Program-made: the position numbers and the translations under genes
Source: DATHTS01 sp041940425
GTDB taxonomy: Bacteria; Acidobacteriota; Blastocatellia; Pyrinomonadales; Pyrinomonadaceae
Direction of reading: 5' to 3'
Assembly: GCA_041940425.1 (NCBI GenBank)
Contig: JBGTSF010000001.1
Span: forward strand, 74,766-138,765
DNA length: 64,000 nt
Shown: positions 1-8,922 of the stretch, one piece after another
Numbering within the stretch: position 1 is the stretch's first letter
How the letters are laid out: the number at the start of each line of letters is the position of its first letter
The notes under the pieces: model-generated
Databases searched by the model: none
Seen by the model: only the letters and a program-made list of their open reading frames with translations
What the model was told of the DNA's origin: nothing

Positions 1-809
1 TTCAATTGAGCGATGATAAAATGCGCCATATCCACCGCCGTGCTGTTGATGTCGGAAGCCGGATAAGTGTTAAACCATTGAAACGGCAGTTTTGTCTGCT
101 TGCCGTCTTCGACCTCGTAGCCGGTGGCGAAATCGGAAGTTAGATTTTTCGGAATATCGGCAAGACTCGTGCGGTTCATTTCGAGCGGTTTGAAAATATT
201 TTCACGGAAAAAATCTTTAAGAGACTTACCGGAAATCCGCTCGATCAGATAACCGGCGAGCGCGCTATTGTATGTGCTGTAACTGATGACTTCGCCGGGC
301 GGAAGCCGTCGCACCAGACGGGTTTTCAGAAATTCGCCCAACGGAACGAGTTTTGTTTTATCCGAAGTTCTGCGTCCCGGCGTGATTTCGTCCAAGCCCG
401 ACGAATGCGTCAGAAGATCGGCAAATGTGATCGGCTCGGCATAAGTGTTCGGAACTTTAAAATCCTTGAGATATTTATTGACATCATCGGTCAGTTTTAT
501 CTTCCCTTCGTCGGCAAGCCGCATCACGGCGACGGCGGTAAAAACTTTGGTAATCGAGCCGATGCGGAAAATCGTTTTCTCCGCAGAAACCGGATTTTTC
601 TTTTCAAGGTCGGCAACGCCGTAACCTTTTGAAAAGATAATTTTGCCGTCTTTGACGACGGCGATTGCCGCGCCCGGAATGGATTGTTTCTGCATCTGCT
701 CGGCAACGATCCGGTCAATCTCTTTTTCCGGCAAATCGGTTTTCCGAGTTTGCGCCTGAACGGTTGAAAAATAAAATAATACAACAAAAAGAACTGTCAA
801 AAACTTCAT
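1..809 (-). CDS. Serine hydrolase, beta-lactamase fold (C-terminus cut off by window edge)
   Basis: Class C beta-lactamase / D-aminopeptidase-like (PF00144) secreted hydrolase; substrate unknown. The frame is open from an ATG at 809 to the window edge (269 codons). A GGAG ribosome site lies about 7 bases upstream. The N-terminus is a signal peptide (MKFLTVLFVVLFYFSTVQAQ). The nucleophile motif S-x-x-K appears as SITK in 'RIGSITKVFTAVA', and the second motif Y-x-N is represented by YSTYN. The region 'AVVKDGKIIFSKGYG' is the usual first strand of the family. It is one of four such paralogues in the first 22 kb (also 5845-7977, 11608-13650, 21103-22284). The fold call is secure; the function is not. 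Confidence 0.9.
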   Translation of the reverse strand, partial: MKFLTVLFVVLFYFSTVQAQTRKTDLPEKEIDRIVAEQMQKQSIPGAAIAVVKDGKIIFSKGYGVADLEKKNPVSAEKTIFRIGSITKVFTAVAVMRLADEGKIKLTDDVNKYLKDFKVPNTYAEPITFADLLTHSSGLDEITPGRRTSDKTKLVPLGEFLKTRLVRRLPPGEVISYSTYNSALAGYLIERISGKSLKDFFRENIFKPLEMNRTSLADIPKNLTSDFATGYEVEDGKQTKLPFQWFNTYPASDINSTAVDMAHFIIAQL

Positions 810-956
810 TATTCATCTCCAAATTAGATTTTCAGTTAATTTATATTTACAGATGAAAAAGGATTTGTATTGTAAATTTTCAGCGTATTAGGACGGAATT
901 AGCAGTTGGGAAATTTTGGCGGATTACTATTTTCAAATAAAAGTTTTCTTCAAGTT

Positions 957-3182
957 CTACATTTTCAAATCATCCGCACTTACCGGCAGACGGCGAATCC
1001 GTTTTCCCGTCGCGGCAAAAATCGCGTTGGTGATCGCCGGAGCGACCGCCGGATACGGCGGCTCTCCCGTGCCTGCCGGATGTTCTTCGCTCGGCACGGT
1101 ATAAATTTCCAAAGGCGGGGCTTCGTCAATCGTCAAGAGCGGATAGTCTTTGAATGTAGATTGTTCGACTTGCCCGTTTTTCACGGTGATTTGCCATTTC
1201 GTAACCGTCGCCGCGCCGTCCATCGCCGCGCCTTCGACCTGCGCAAAAACGCCGTCGGGATTTACGACGCGCCCGCAATCTATTGCTGTTATCAGGCGAT
1301 GAATATTTAGTTTTCCTTCCGGTGAAACAGATACTTCGGCGATGTGCGCGACATAAGTTTTTTTGAAAAAACAGCAGGCGATTCCGCGCCCGCGCCCCTT
1401 TGGAAGCGGTTTCCCCCAACCGCCTTTTTCCGCCGCGAGCTTGAGAACATTTGCGAGCCGTCCTGTGTTCCAATTCGGTTTACCGCGGCTTCCCGGCAAA
1501 TTTAATTGAATTTCGACATCGCGCGGTTTTCCGAGAAGTTTCAGGTGAAATTCGAGCGGGTCAATTTTTGCGGCGTAAGCGATCTCGTCGAGAAAAGAAT
1601 TGACCGCGAAAATATTGAACGAATGCGACACCGAACGCCACGAACCCATCTGCAGACCGACTTCGACGGGCGTGTATTCGATTAGAAGATTTTCGACATC
1701 GTATGGAAAATCCGCCGCTCCCGTAACATCGTAAGTTTCGGGATACTGCACATCTCCGACGATTATATTTTTCAAAAGCGAAGCCGTCGCAATGTGATGA
1801 TACCAACCTGTCAGATCGTTATTTTCGTCCAAAGAGGCTTTCATAAAATGAAAACTCGGCGGGCGGAAATAATCGTGCCGCGTCGAATCGGGACGAGTCC
1901 AGACGAGTTTGACCGGCTTTCCGACCTCTTTTGAAACCGCCGCCGCTTCCATCGCATAGTCGTAAGCCAGACGACGACCGAATCCGCCGCCCGCCAGGGT
2001 TAGATTTACCTCGACTTTTTCGGCGGGAATTTTCAGCATTTCGGCAACCAGACTTTGAATATTTCTTGGGGCTTGCGTCGGTCCCCACAGACGGCATCCG
2101 TCCGCGGTTACGTCAGCCGTAAAATTCATCGGTTCGAGACAGCCGTGCGCGAGAATCGGCAGTTCGTATTCGGCGACAATTCGTTTTGCCGCCGTTTCAA
2201 ACGGTTTTGTTACGTCGCCTTTTTTATAGATCGCTTTTTGCCCCGGTTTTTCTTTTAATGCCTGAAATCTTTTTCTTAATTCATCGGTTCCGAATTTCGC
2301 ATTTTCGCCTTCATCCCATTCGATTTCCAAAGCCTCGCGTCCCTTTTGCGCCGACCAGAAACCGTCCGCGACGACGACCACACCGCCCCTGACCGCTCCG
2401 TATTTCTGACCTCCGACGATCAGAGGTTTTAATTCGAAAACCTTTTTTACACCGGATACTTTCAACGCTTTCGTAGCGTCGAATTTTTTCACCGTTCCGC
2501 CCTGCACCGGACATCTTTCGATCATCGCGTAGAGCATTCCGGGAATTTCCACGTCGTAACCGTATTGCGCTTTTCCGGTAACGATTTCTTCAATATCAAC
2601 GCGCTTGACGGATTTGCCGATAAATTTAAAATCTTTCGCGTCTTTGAACGGAATTTTTTCCGGTCGGGGCATTTTCGCGGCTTCCTCAGCCAGTTCGCCG
2701 TAGGTGAGAAATTTATCATTTATTTTGTTTACTATTTTTCCGTCTTTCGCAATTAAATTTTCACGCGGAACATTCAGACGTTTTTCCGCCGCCGAAATCA
2801 AAAGCTCGCGGGCTAAAGCTCCCGCGCCGCGCATCGCGTCGTAATAACCGGCGATGCTGAAACTTCCGCCGACGCTCATCCCGCCGTATTTTTCGTTTGC
2901 CTGCGCTTGTATGACCTTGACCGATTCCCAGTCCGCATCCAACTCGTCCGCCAGGATCATCGGCAGAGCGGTTCTTACGCCCTGACCGATCTCCGGCAAA
3001 GGAGCGGTGATTTTTACCGTGTTGTCCACGGCGATCTCGACAAAAATATTTAATTTGTGATTTTTTATGTTTTGAGCCGCAAGCTTTATCTGCGGAAGAT
3101 TAAAACTCAAAAGCAGACCGCCCGACGCGGAAACGGCGACTTTTATAAAATCTCTGCGGGTAAATTTTTCTTTTTCACTCAA
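957..3182 (-). CDS. Molybdopterin-binding large subunit, isoquinoline 1-oxidoreductase beta (IorB)-like
   Basis: Catalytic subunit of a xanthine-oxidase-family molybdenum hydroxylase, expected in the periplasm and paired with the 2Fe-2S subunit at 3179-3655. A twin-arginine signal with RRDFIK at residues 9-14 implies folded export by Tat. The glycine-rich cofactor motif GGGFGRR is near residue 397, and the family's conserved glutamate motif (GTGEP) is near residue 702. Length is about 741 residues, normal for the IorB type. The start is chosen as TTG at 3182: it overlaps the TGA of the upstream gene (TTGA) and sits 9 bases after GGAGG. An ATG at 3260 is in frame but would overlap the upstream gene by 82 bases. 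No cytochrome subunit or cofactor-maturation gene is adjacent. Substrate is unknown. Confidence 0.92.
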   Translation of the reverse strand: MSEKEKFTRRDFIKVAVSASGGLLLSFNLPQIKLAAQNIKNHKLNIFVEIAVDNTVKITAPLPEIGQGVRTALPMILADELDADWESVKVIQAQANEKYGGMSVGGSFSIAGYYDAMRGAGALARELLISAAEKRLNVPRENLIAKDGKIVNKINDKFLTYGELAEEAAKMPRPEKIPFKDAKDFKFIGKSVKRVDIEEIVTGKAQYGYDVEIPGMLYAMIERCPVQGGTVKKFDATKALKVSGVKKVFELKPLIVGGQKYGAVRGGVVVVADGFWSAQKGREALEIEWDEGENAKFGTDELRKRFQALKEKPGQKAIYKKGDVTKPFETAAKRIVAEYELPILAHGCLEPMNFTADVTADGCRLWGPTQAPRNIQSLVAEMLKIPAEKVEVNLTLAGGGFGRRLAYDYAMEAAAVSKEVGKPVKLVWTRPDSTRHDYFRPPSFHFMKASLDENNDLTGWYHHIATASLLKNIIVGDVQYPETYDVTGAADFPYDVENLLIEYTPVEVGLQMGSWRSVSHSFNIFAVNSFLDEIAYAAKIDPLEFHLKLLGKPRDVEIQLNLPGSRGKPNWNTGRLANVLKLAAEKGGWGKPLPKGRGRGIACCFFKKTYVAHIAEVSVSPEGKLNIHRLITAIDCGRVVNPDGVFAQVEGAAMDGAATVTKWQITVKNGQVEQSTFKDYPLLTIDEAPPLEIYTVPSEEHPAGTGEPPYPAVAPAITNAIFAATGKRIRRLPVSADDLKM

Positions 3183-3655
3183 TCTTTTTTGCCTCCTTTC
3201 ATCTCGCGGGAAGCGCGTTTGATAGCTTTGCGGATTCTGAGATATGTTCCGCAGCGGCAAAGATTTTCTTTCATCGCTTCGTCAATTTCCGCGTCCGACG
3301 GCGAAGGTTTTTCTTTTAGAAGTTCGGCGGCTTGCATAATCTGTCCCGCCTGACAGTAGCCGCACTGCGGAACGCTCTCATTGATCCAGGCTTTTTGCAA
3401 AGGATGATTTCCGTCTTTGGACAAGCCTTCGATAGTCGTAATGTTTTTTCCATTCGCGTCCGCAACCGGCAAAATACACGAGCGCATCGCTTTTCCATTG
3501 ACGTGAACCGTGCAGGCTCCGCAAATTCCGAAACCGCAGCCGAATTTGCTGCCCGTAAGTTTCAGTTCTTCGCGCAAAACCCAGAGCAGAGGCTTATCGG
3601 CAGGAACTTCGACTTTATAGTTTTTCTTGTTGACGTTTAAATTAAAACTAGGCAT
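3179..3655 (-). CDS. (2Fe-2S)-binding small subunit, IorA-like
   Basis: Electron-transfer subunit of the molybdenum hydroxylase encoded just downstream. The N-terminal plant-type ferredoxin cluster is ligated by C40, C45, C48 and C60 (GCGFGICGACTV). The C-terminal helical 2Fe-2S domain is ligated by C98, C101, C133 and C135 (QCGYCQAGQ and NLCRCGTY). At 158 residues it has the standard length and both clusters are intact. It has no signal peptide, so it would ride out with the Tat-tagged large subunit, as is known for this family. The start ATG shares one base with the stop of the upstream hydrolase (TAATG), and its stop overlaps the next gene by 4 bases. Confidence 0.95.
   Translation of the reverse strand: MPSFNLNVNKKNYKVEVPADKPLLWVLREELKLTGSKFGCGFGICGACTVHVNGKAMRSCILPVADANGKNITTIEGLSKDGNHPLQKAWINESVPQCGYCQAGQIMQAAELLKEKPSPSDAEIDEAMKENLCRCGTYLRIRKAIKRASREMKGGKKD
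3192..3196 (-). promoter_or_regulatory. Ribosome binding site that fixes the TTG start of the IorB-like gene
   Basis: GGAGG on the minus strand, inside the last codons of the 2Fe-2S subunit gene and 9 bases before TTG at 3182. This is the strongest start signal for the large subunit and excludes the longer in-frame ATG at 3260. The two subunits are thus translationally coupled. Confidence 0.75.
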
Positions 3656-4626
3656 TATCCCTTATCAATTATCCAACGCGCCATAAAATCCAGCAAATCT
3701 TCTCTGAAAATGCCGTGACCGTTTTTGCGAAAAAGCAAGATCGTATAGTTGTGATCGCTTTTACCGAGGGTTTCTTCGATCCGGTTTATGCTTTTATTGA
3801 TGCGAATCTGCGAATCCTGCCCGCCATAAACGAAAAGCATCGGAACGCTCAGTTTTTTCCAAAACGGAATCGGGTCAAAATCGCCGACGGTTTTGATAAA
3901 TGTTTTCATCGGGTGATTCGGGTCGGTCGGAAAACCTTCGATCACTTTTTTTCCTTTCAGCTCGCCGGTTTTCGCTTTGTTCAAAGCGTCGAGATAATCT
4001 TTTTCTCCTTTTCCCGTCAGAGCGTAAGAGATCGCTTTGCGGTTTATATCATTAACCGTTTCGATCTGAGCCGAATTTAAGCCTTCGCGTTCAGCCATTT
4101 TTTCGACCTCGTCCATGATCTGCTCCATCATCGGTACGGTCGAGCCGGAAACGTCTATCGCAAAAGCGATTTTTGCCGAACGCGCCGCCGCCGCCGGAAC
4201 GATATGCCCGCCCTGGCTGAAACCGATCACGCCGATATTCGATTTATCAATTTTCGGATTGTTTTGCAGAAACTCGACACCGGCGACGGCATCGTCGGCT
4301 AAATCGAGAAAAGTAGCCGTGAGCCAGTTTCCGCCGGATTTTCCGCTGCCGCGTTTGTCGGGATACAGGACAGCCACGCCGCGTTTGACCAGCGCGTTTG
4401 CGTAGGCGGCAGTCCAGGCGTTTTCGCGCGTACTTGTTCCCGAACCGTGAATTATCACGACAGCCGGAAACTGTCCGCCGCCTTTCGGAATCAGGAGCGT
4501 CGCGGCTAAATTTATCTCGCCATTTTTGAAAGTAACTTCCGTTTCCTCGTGCGCTTTTTCCTGGGCAATTGCCGTTAAAACAAAAACGAAAAATATAAAA
4601 ATCAATCTGATCGAGCGAAGTGTCAT
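3655..4626 (-). CDS. Secreted alpha/beta hydrolase (dienelactone hydrolase / S9-like)
   Basis: The protein has a signal peptide (hydrophobic to TAIAQ), an oxyanion region IHGSGTS, the nucleophile elbow GFSQGG, an acid in 'VYGGQDSQ' and the histidine in KNGHGIF, so the catalytic triad looks complete. The fold is that of prolyl-oligopeptidase-like or BAAT/dienelactone-type esterases; substrate cannot be read from sequence. I chose ATG at 4626 because the hydrophobic signal follows directly. An in-frame GTG at 4641 would add five residues. Its stop overlaps the start of the IorA-like gene, so hydrolase, IorA and IorB form one transcription unit. Confidence 0.88.
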   Translation of the reverse strand: MTLRSIRLIFIFFVFVLTAIAQEKAHEETEVTFKNGEINLAATLLIPKGGGQFPAVVIIHGSGTSTRENAWTAAYANALVKRGVAVLYPDKRGSGKSGGNWLTATFLDLADDAVAGVEFLQNNPKIDKSNIGVIGFSQGGHIVPAAAARSAKIAFAIDVSGSTVPMMEQIMDEVEKMAEREGLNSAQIETVNDINRKAISYALTGKGEKDYLDALNKAKTGELKGKKVIEGFPTDPNHPMKTFIKTVGDFDPIPFWKKLSVPMLFVYGGQDSQIRINKSINRIEETLGKSDHNYTILLFRKNGHGIFREDLLDFMARWIIDKG

Positions 4627-4762
4627 AGGTTTTTGATTCACATAAGGTTTTTTGAGATCGAAATAAATCTTCTATTATTTATATCGTCCTTTATCAGTCT
4701 GATTTTAGGTTTACAAAAATCTGTGAAATTGTATTGCAGATTTTTAGCGAAATTGCACAAAA

Positions 4763-5581
4763 CTAGCGAGATTGAAAAACCGAGCGGTAATGAGCCGGAG
4801 TCATTCCGGTCGCTTTTTTAAAAACCCGCGTGAAATGGCTCTGGTCAAAAAAACCGGATTCGGCGGCGATTTCGCTGAGCGGAGCGTTGGAAGCAATGAT
4901 TTTCCGGCGGGCGGATTCGATGCGGCGTCGGCGGATAAAATCGCCGATCGTGATGTGAAAGTAGCGTCGAAACTCTCTGGCGAGGTGCGTCGGATGAACG
5001 CCGGCAACCGCCGCAATCGAGGAAATTGTCAGATTATTCGCAAATTCTTCGCCGATAAAATCTTTGACATTTAAAAGCCAGCGCGGGGCAGCCGATTCGT
5101 TCAAAAATTCCGATTTCGAACGGCGCAGAAACTCGGCGACAATTTCCAGCATTAAACCTTCCGCCGTCAAAACCGAAAATTCATCAATCGTGTAAATTTC
5201 TTTGTAAAGCCGCGTGATAAGCCGGTCGAGTTCGCCGCTTTTTTGGACAGTGTTTCTTTTCGACATTTGGTTGCTGTCGTTGACGCGCTCCAAAATTTTT
5301 GAATTTATTTGAAAATTAAAACAGCGCGCCGCCGTGTGAAAATGATCGGCGTGGCTTTCGCCTGACGGATGATAAACGAGCGTCGAAGCCCGGCACAAAT
5401 GCTCGCTTCGCCCGTAGTTTTCGGTAAAATCACCTTCCAGAACATAACAAAAATATGAGAAATTATGAGCGTGAAAAGGAAGTTCGAGCTTTTCCGGGTA
5501 AGCTGTTTCGGAAAATTCAAAACCGCTGAGCGAACTGCTTTTAAGGATTTTGCCGTATAATTTCTTTGAGTGTGTTTTCAT
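4763..5581 (-). CDS. AraC-family transcriptional regulator
   Basis: The N-terminal cupin-like sensor (about residues 20-110, with His-rich segments such as PFHAHNFSY and SGESHADHFH) is followed by a C-terminal double helix-turn-helix domain containing 'GDFIRRRRIESARRKI' and 'ESGFFDQSHFTRVFKKATG', the AraC signature. The start is ATG at 5581, preceded by AGGA about 7 bases upstream; an in-frame ATG at 5647 lies in an inverted repeat and lacks such a site. The protein is 272 residues. It is similar in plan to the regulator at 22601-23404. Its position just upstream of the hydrolase/IorAB unit suggests it controls that unit or its own; the ligand is unknown. Confidence 0.92.
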   Translation of the reverse strand: MKTHSKKLYGKILKSSSLSGFEFSETAYPEKLELPFHAHNFSYFCYVLEGDFTENYGRSEHLCRASTLVYHPSGESHADHFHTAARCFNFQINSKILERVNDSNQMSKRNTVQKSGELDRLITRLYKEIYTIDEFSVLTAEGLMLEIVAEFLRRSKSEFLNESAAPRWLLNVKDFIGEEFANNLTISSIAAVAGVHPTHLAREFRRYFHITIGDFIRRRRIESARRKIIASNAPLSEIAAESGFFDQSHFTRVFKKATGMTPAHYRSVFQSR

Positions 5582-5640
5582 AATAAATCCTCTTTGAAAA
5601 CCGGCGGATGATAATTTTTGGCTTCGGTTTTCAGCATATA

Positions 5641-5708
5641 AACTCACGTTACGCTATATTTTTGGTCGCCTTCAGCGACAGGAAAGATTTTTTTGCGTAA
5701 AGTGAGTT
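5641..5708. repeat. Inverted repeat in the leader of the AraC gene
   Basis: The arms are 5641-5654 (aactcacgttacgc) and 5695-5708 (its complement with one mismatch). An inner stem, gtcgc/gcgac, lies around 5665-5679. It lies upstream of the AraC start at 5581. It could act as a 5' leader hairpin or be a dispersed palindromic repeat; the sequence does not decide. Confidence 0.55.
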
Positions 5709-5782
5709 ATAAATTATTGTAACGAGCCTCTGACTGAAATCCAAATTTGTTCAAGCACTTATTTTACCTCGATAAGAAAGCA

Positions 5783-5822
5783 ACATCGCTCGTTTTCAGA
5801 AGCTTCTGAAAACGAGCGATGT
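5783..5822 (-). terminator. Perfect 40-bp palindrome downstream of the TPR serine hydrolase gene
   Basis: Bases 5783-5802 (acatcgctcgttttcagaag) are exactly complementary to 5803-5822, with no loop beyond the central AGCT. It lies 22 bases past the stop at 5845 in the direction of that gene. The following U-run is poor, so it is either a strong but atypical terminator or a protein-binding palindrome. Confidence 0.6.
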
Positions 5823-5844
5823 CGTTAATCCGACTAATCAAAAC

Positions 5845-7977
5845 TTAATTGCCTTCCTGTTTAAGTTTTGCCAGAGTTTCTTTGGCGACCGAAGCGTTCG
5901 GATAATTCGGATCAATTTCGAGAGCCTTTGTATAAAACTCGATTGCCTTCGGGTTGTTTCCCATCCGCATATAAAATTCGCCGATGCTGTCGTAGAGATT
6001 GGCGACGGTCGGATGCAGTTCGACCGCCGTTTGCAAAAGTTTTAAACCTGCTTCGGGCTGTCCCGCGCCTGCCAGATTGTAGGCGGTTTGGTTGAGACTT
6101 CCCGCGCTCGCCGCGCCGCGCGGATTTATCTCGTTGGCTTTTTTAAATTGCGCCATCGCTCTGACCTTTTCGCCCGAGATCGCGTAAACGATTCCGAGAT
6201 TGGCGTGCGCGCTGTCGAGTTCGGGATAAAGATCAACGGCGGTCTGCGCGGCTTCGAAAGCTTTTCTAATATTGCCTTTGACCGCCGAATTTCTGACCAG
6301 ATTTTCCAGATCGCCCGAAAAATTCGGATAGACGCCCGCGCCGGAAAACATTTTGGTCAAACGCTCGCTGATCGCTTTCAGATCGGACGATTCGGTAATT
6401 TCCAGATTCCGCGTTTCAGCGTTCCAGGTTTTTGCCCAATCATTGTTCCAACCGGAAACTTGCTGTTCAAACTCCTTGCTGAATTTCAGATCAGCCGGAT
6501 GAGAGGACTGTTTTTGATACCAATTTACATAATCGCTGAAAAAACGAATCGCGCCGTTCTGGTAATAATTTTCAAAACTGCTTTTGTCTAATTTTGAAGC
6601 CATATACGAAGCCATTTTGACAAACGCCTGTTTTGCCGACGGATGCCGACCGCGCTGAAATCTCTGCTGTGTTTCCGTCGAAATCAAAGATTCATTGAAA
6701 TAAGCGAACGCTTCCTTGAGTTCATTTTCATCCGTCGTCATCGGTTTTCCGTAACGATCGAAATACTGCATCCCGTAATCGAAAGCCGCATCCATTCCGT
6801 TCAAAACCGCCGCGTCTTTTTGAGATTTGGCAAAAACCGCGATGTTCCAAGGCTCGCCGGAAATTATTTCGTAAATTCTCCGCGCGTAAATGAACGGATC
6901 GGTTTCCTCGAAATTCGACGCGACGGCGACGGCGGTTTTCTGCGACGGCAAAACGAGCAAGTAAGTTTTCGTTTCGGCTTGCGCGCCGCCGTGCGAAACC
7001 ATAAACCGTCCGTTTCCGGTATTCGTTCCCCAGCCCATTCCGTAGCCGGTGAATTGTCCCTGACTCGTCGCCATCGAATCCCACATTTTGTTTCGTATTT
7101 CTTCGGATAAAATTTTTCCTTCATACATTCCGTGTGCGAATTTCAAAAGATCGCCGACGGTCGAGCGCGTGCCGCCGCCCGCGAAACGGCTGCTGATGTC
7201 AACGTATTCGGAATTTTTCAATTTCCCGCCGACCATCTGATAACCGCGCACGCGGTTCGGAATAACGTCAAGGGGACTGTCCAATCGCGTATCATTCATC
7301 TCCAAAGGTTTCCAGACGTTTTCCGTCATATATTCGCCGTAGGATTTCCCGCTCGCGCCTTCGATGACCGCGCCGAGCAGGTTGTAGCCGTAACTAGAAT
7401 ATTGATAGCGCGTGCCGGGTTCGGCGACGAGGTCGAACTCTTCAAAAACGCGGATAGATTCGCGCGTGTTTTTATGTTCCTTGAAATGTCCTTCGAGATC
7501 ATAATTTTTATAATGGCTGATGCCGCCGAGATGTCCGAGAACAAGGCGCACCGTTACCGGAAAATTTTTCTTTGGAAAATACGGCACATATTTCTGCACT
7601 TCCGCGTCGAGGTCAATTTTTCCCTGTTCGACCAGATGCAGAACGCCGACCGCCGTCATCGGTTTTGTGATCGAAGCGAGGCGGTAAGCCGATTCCGCTT
7701 TCGCCGGAACTTTGTTTTCCAGATCGGCAAAGCCGTAACCTTTCGTCCAGACAAAATCATCTTTCATGATCCCGACCGACAAACCGACCGTGCCGTCCGC
7801 TTTCATCTGTCTCTGCACAAATTCCTCGATCTTGCGGATCTTCTCGGCATAACGCGAATCCGTTTTCGGCGCAGCGGTCTGAGCCTGAATATTCGGGACG
7901 AAATTAAATGCCGGAAAAGGCAGAAGCATTTGTCCGAAAAGTATTGCCGTTAAAATAAAACTGTATAATTTTTTCAT
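5845..7977 (-). CDS. Secreted serine hydrolase (beta-lactamase fold) with C-terminal TPR tail
   Basis: A signal peptide is followed by a PF00144 catalytic domain of about 340 residues with nucleophile motif S102-I-T-K105 (LASITKPMT) and a YSSYGYN second motif. A linker of about 150 residues and a C-terminal TPR module with two to three repeats follow (for example YDSIGEFYMRMGNNPKAIEF). The start is ATG at 7977, with GGAG 9 bases upstream; the in-frame TTG at 7992 overlaps that site. The protein is about 710 residues. The catalytic role is inferred as peptidase or esterase. The TPR tail resembles those of the S41, amidohydrolase and alpha/beta hydrolase genes in the same run. Confidence 0.92.
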   Translation of the reverse strand: MKKLYSFILTAILFGQMLLPFPAFNFVPNIQAQTAAPKTDSRYAEKIRKIEEFVQRQMKADGTVGLSVGIMKDDFVWTKGYGFADLENKVPAKAESAYRLASITKPMTAVGVLHLVEQGKIDLDAEVQKYVPYFPKKNFPVTVRLVLGHLGGISHYKNYDLEGHFKEHKNTRESIRVFEEFDLVAEPGTRYQYSSYGYNLLGAVIEGASGKSYGEYMTENVWKPLEMNDTRLDSPLDVIPNRVRGYQMVGGKLKNSEYVDISSRFAGGGTRSTVGDLLKFAHGMYEGKILSEEIRNKMWDSMATSQGQFTGYGMGWGTNTGNGRFMVSHGGAQAETKTYLLVLPSQKTAVAVASNFEETDPFIYARRIYEIISGEPWNIAVFAKSQKDAAVLNGMDAAFDYGMQYFDRYGKPMTTDENELKEAFAYFNESLISTETQQRFQRGRHPSAKQAFVKMASYMASKLDKSSFENYYQNGAIRFFSDYVNWYQKQSSHPADLKFSKEFEQQVSGWNNDWAKTWNAETRNLEITESSDLKAISERLTKMFSGAGVYPNFSGDLENLVRNSAVKGNIRKAFEAAQTAVDLYPELDSAHANLGIVYAISGEKVRAMAQFKKANEINPRGAASAGSLNQTAYNLAGAGQPEAGLKLLQTAVELHPTVANLYDSIGEFYMRMGNNPKAIEFYTKALEIDPNYPNASVAKETLAKLKQEGN

Positions 7978-8048
7978 TTGTATTTTCTCCAAAATTTCTC
8001 AGGGCTTATTAAAATGATGATGCGGAAAAATACGAAATTGTTAACCGG

Positions 8049-8903
8049 CTAGGTTTCAAAATCTTTTACGCCTTCCGCAAATGAAAGCGAAAACCAGATC
8101 GCCGCGTCCGGCAGATTTCGCCATTTATTGATCGCCTCTATTCCCGCGTCGTAACCGTTTTCATCAAGCAGATTCGAGCCGATAATCAATTCCTTCGCGC
8201 CGACGATCACGCCGAGCAGGTTTTCGACATAAAATTTAAAATTCGCGTCGCCCGCACAGCTTCCGAAAAATATCCATGTGTTTCTGACGGGCTGCGCTCC
8301 GGCATCAACAAGCAGGGAAACAAGCTTGTTTCCGATGAGCGGATCGTTTCCCAAAATTTCGTAAGTTTGATAATATGCCCGCCAGAGCGCGTCGAATTCT
8401 TTCGCTTCGGGAAAGAGGCGCATCGAATCGTGATTGTCGTCTTCGAGAATTATTCTGCCGCCTAAGCGAACCGAACGCACCATCGCTTTAACGACCGCGA
8501 GCGGATTCGAAATATGTTCGAGTACAAATCGCGTATGCGCGACATCAAAACTGCCCCATTCGTTTTCCGTGAGCGGAAAACTGAGCGCGTCGCCCTGCCG
8601 GAATTCGACCAGATTTTCTTCGCCGTCTTCCATCGCCTGCCGCCGCGCTTCATTTAATTGTTCCGCATCGCGTTCGATTCCGACGACCGAACCGTTTTCC
8701 CCGACGGCGCGCGCCATCAGACGCGAAAATTGTCCGAGACCGCTGCCGACATCGAGAATCTTTTCGCCGCCGCGCAGATTTATTTCCCTTAGAGATTTTT
8801 CGTTTAAAATCCGGTTGAGCAGCGACAGACGCTTTTGCTCTTCGGGCTTTGTTCCGTGGATATAATTCGTTGTTTGAACTTCTGTCTTTAAATCGAAAGT
8901 CAT
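8049..8903 (-). CDS. Class I SAM-dependent methyltransferase
   Basis: The Rossmann-fold motif I is clear (ILDVGSGLGQFSRLMA), followed by the acidic end of strand 2 (VGIERDAEQL) and a post-motif region typical of small-molecule methyltransferases (FDVAHTRFVLEHI, then GGRIILEDD). There is no signal peptide, so it is cytoplasmic, unlike its neighbours. Start ATG at 8903; an in-frame GTG at 8918 is possible and no clear ribosome site separates them. The stop of the upstream retropepsin-like gene is only about 20 bases away, so it is probably co-transcribed. Substrate unknown. Confidence 0.85.
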   Translation of the reverse strand: MTFDLKTEVQTTNYIHGTKPEEQKRLSLLNRILNEKSLREINLRGGEKILDVGSGLGQFSRLMARAVGENGSVVGIERDAEQLNEARRQAMEDGEENLVEFRQGDALSFPLTENEWGSFDVAHTRFVLEHISNPLAVVKAMVRSVRLGGRIILEDDNHDSMRLFPEAKEFDALWRAYYQTYEILGNDPLIGNKLVSLLVDAGAQPVRNTWIFFGSCAGDANFKFYVENLLGVIVGAKELIIGSNLLDENGYDAGIEAINKWRNLPDAAIWFSLSFAEGVKDFET

Positions 8904-8922
8904 ATATAAAAAATTCACTTTA

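Noticed and set aside
7132..7953. A 273-codon plus-strand frame over the TPR serine hydrolase
   Set aside because: Shadow of a well supported gene with intact catalytic motifs on the minus strand.
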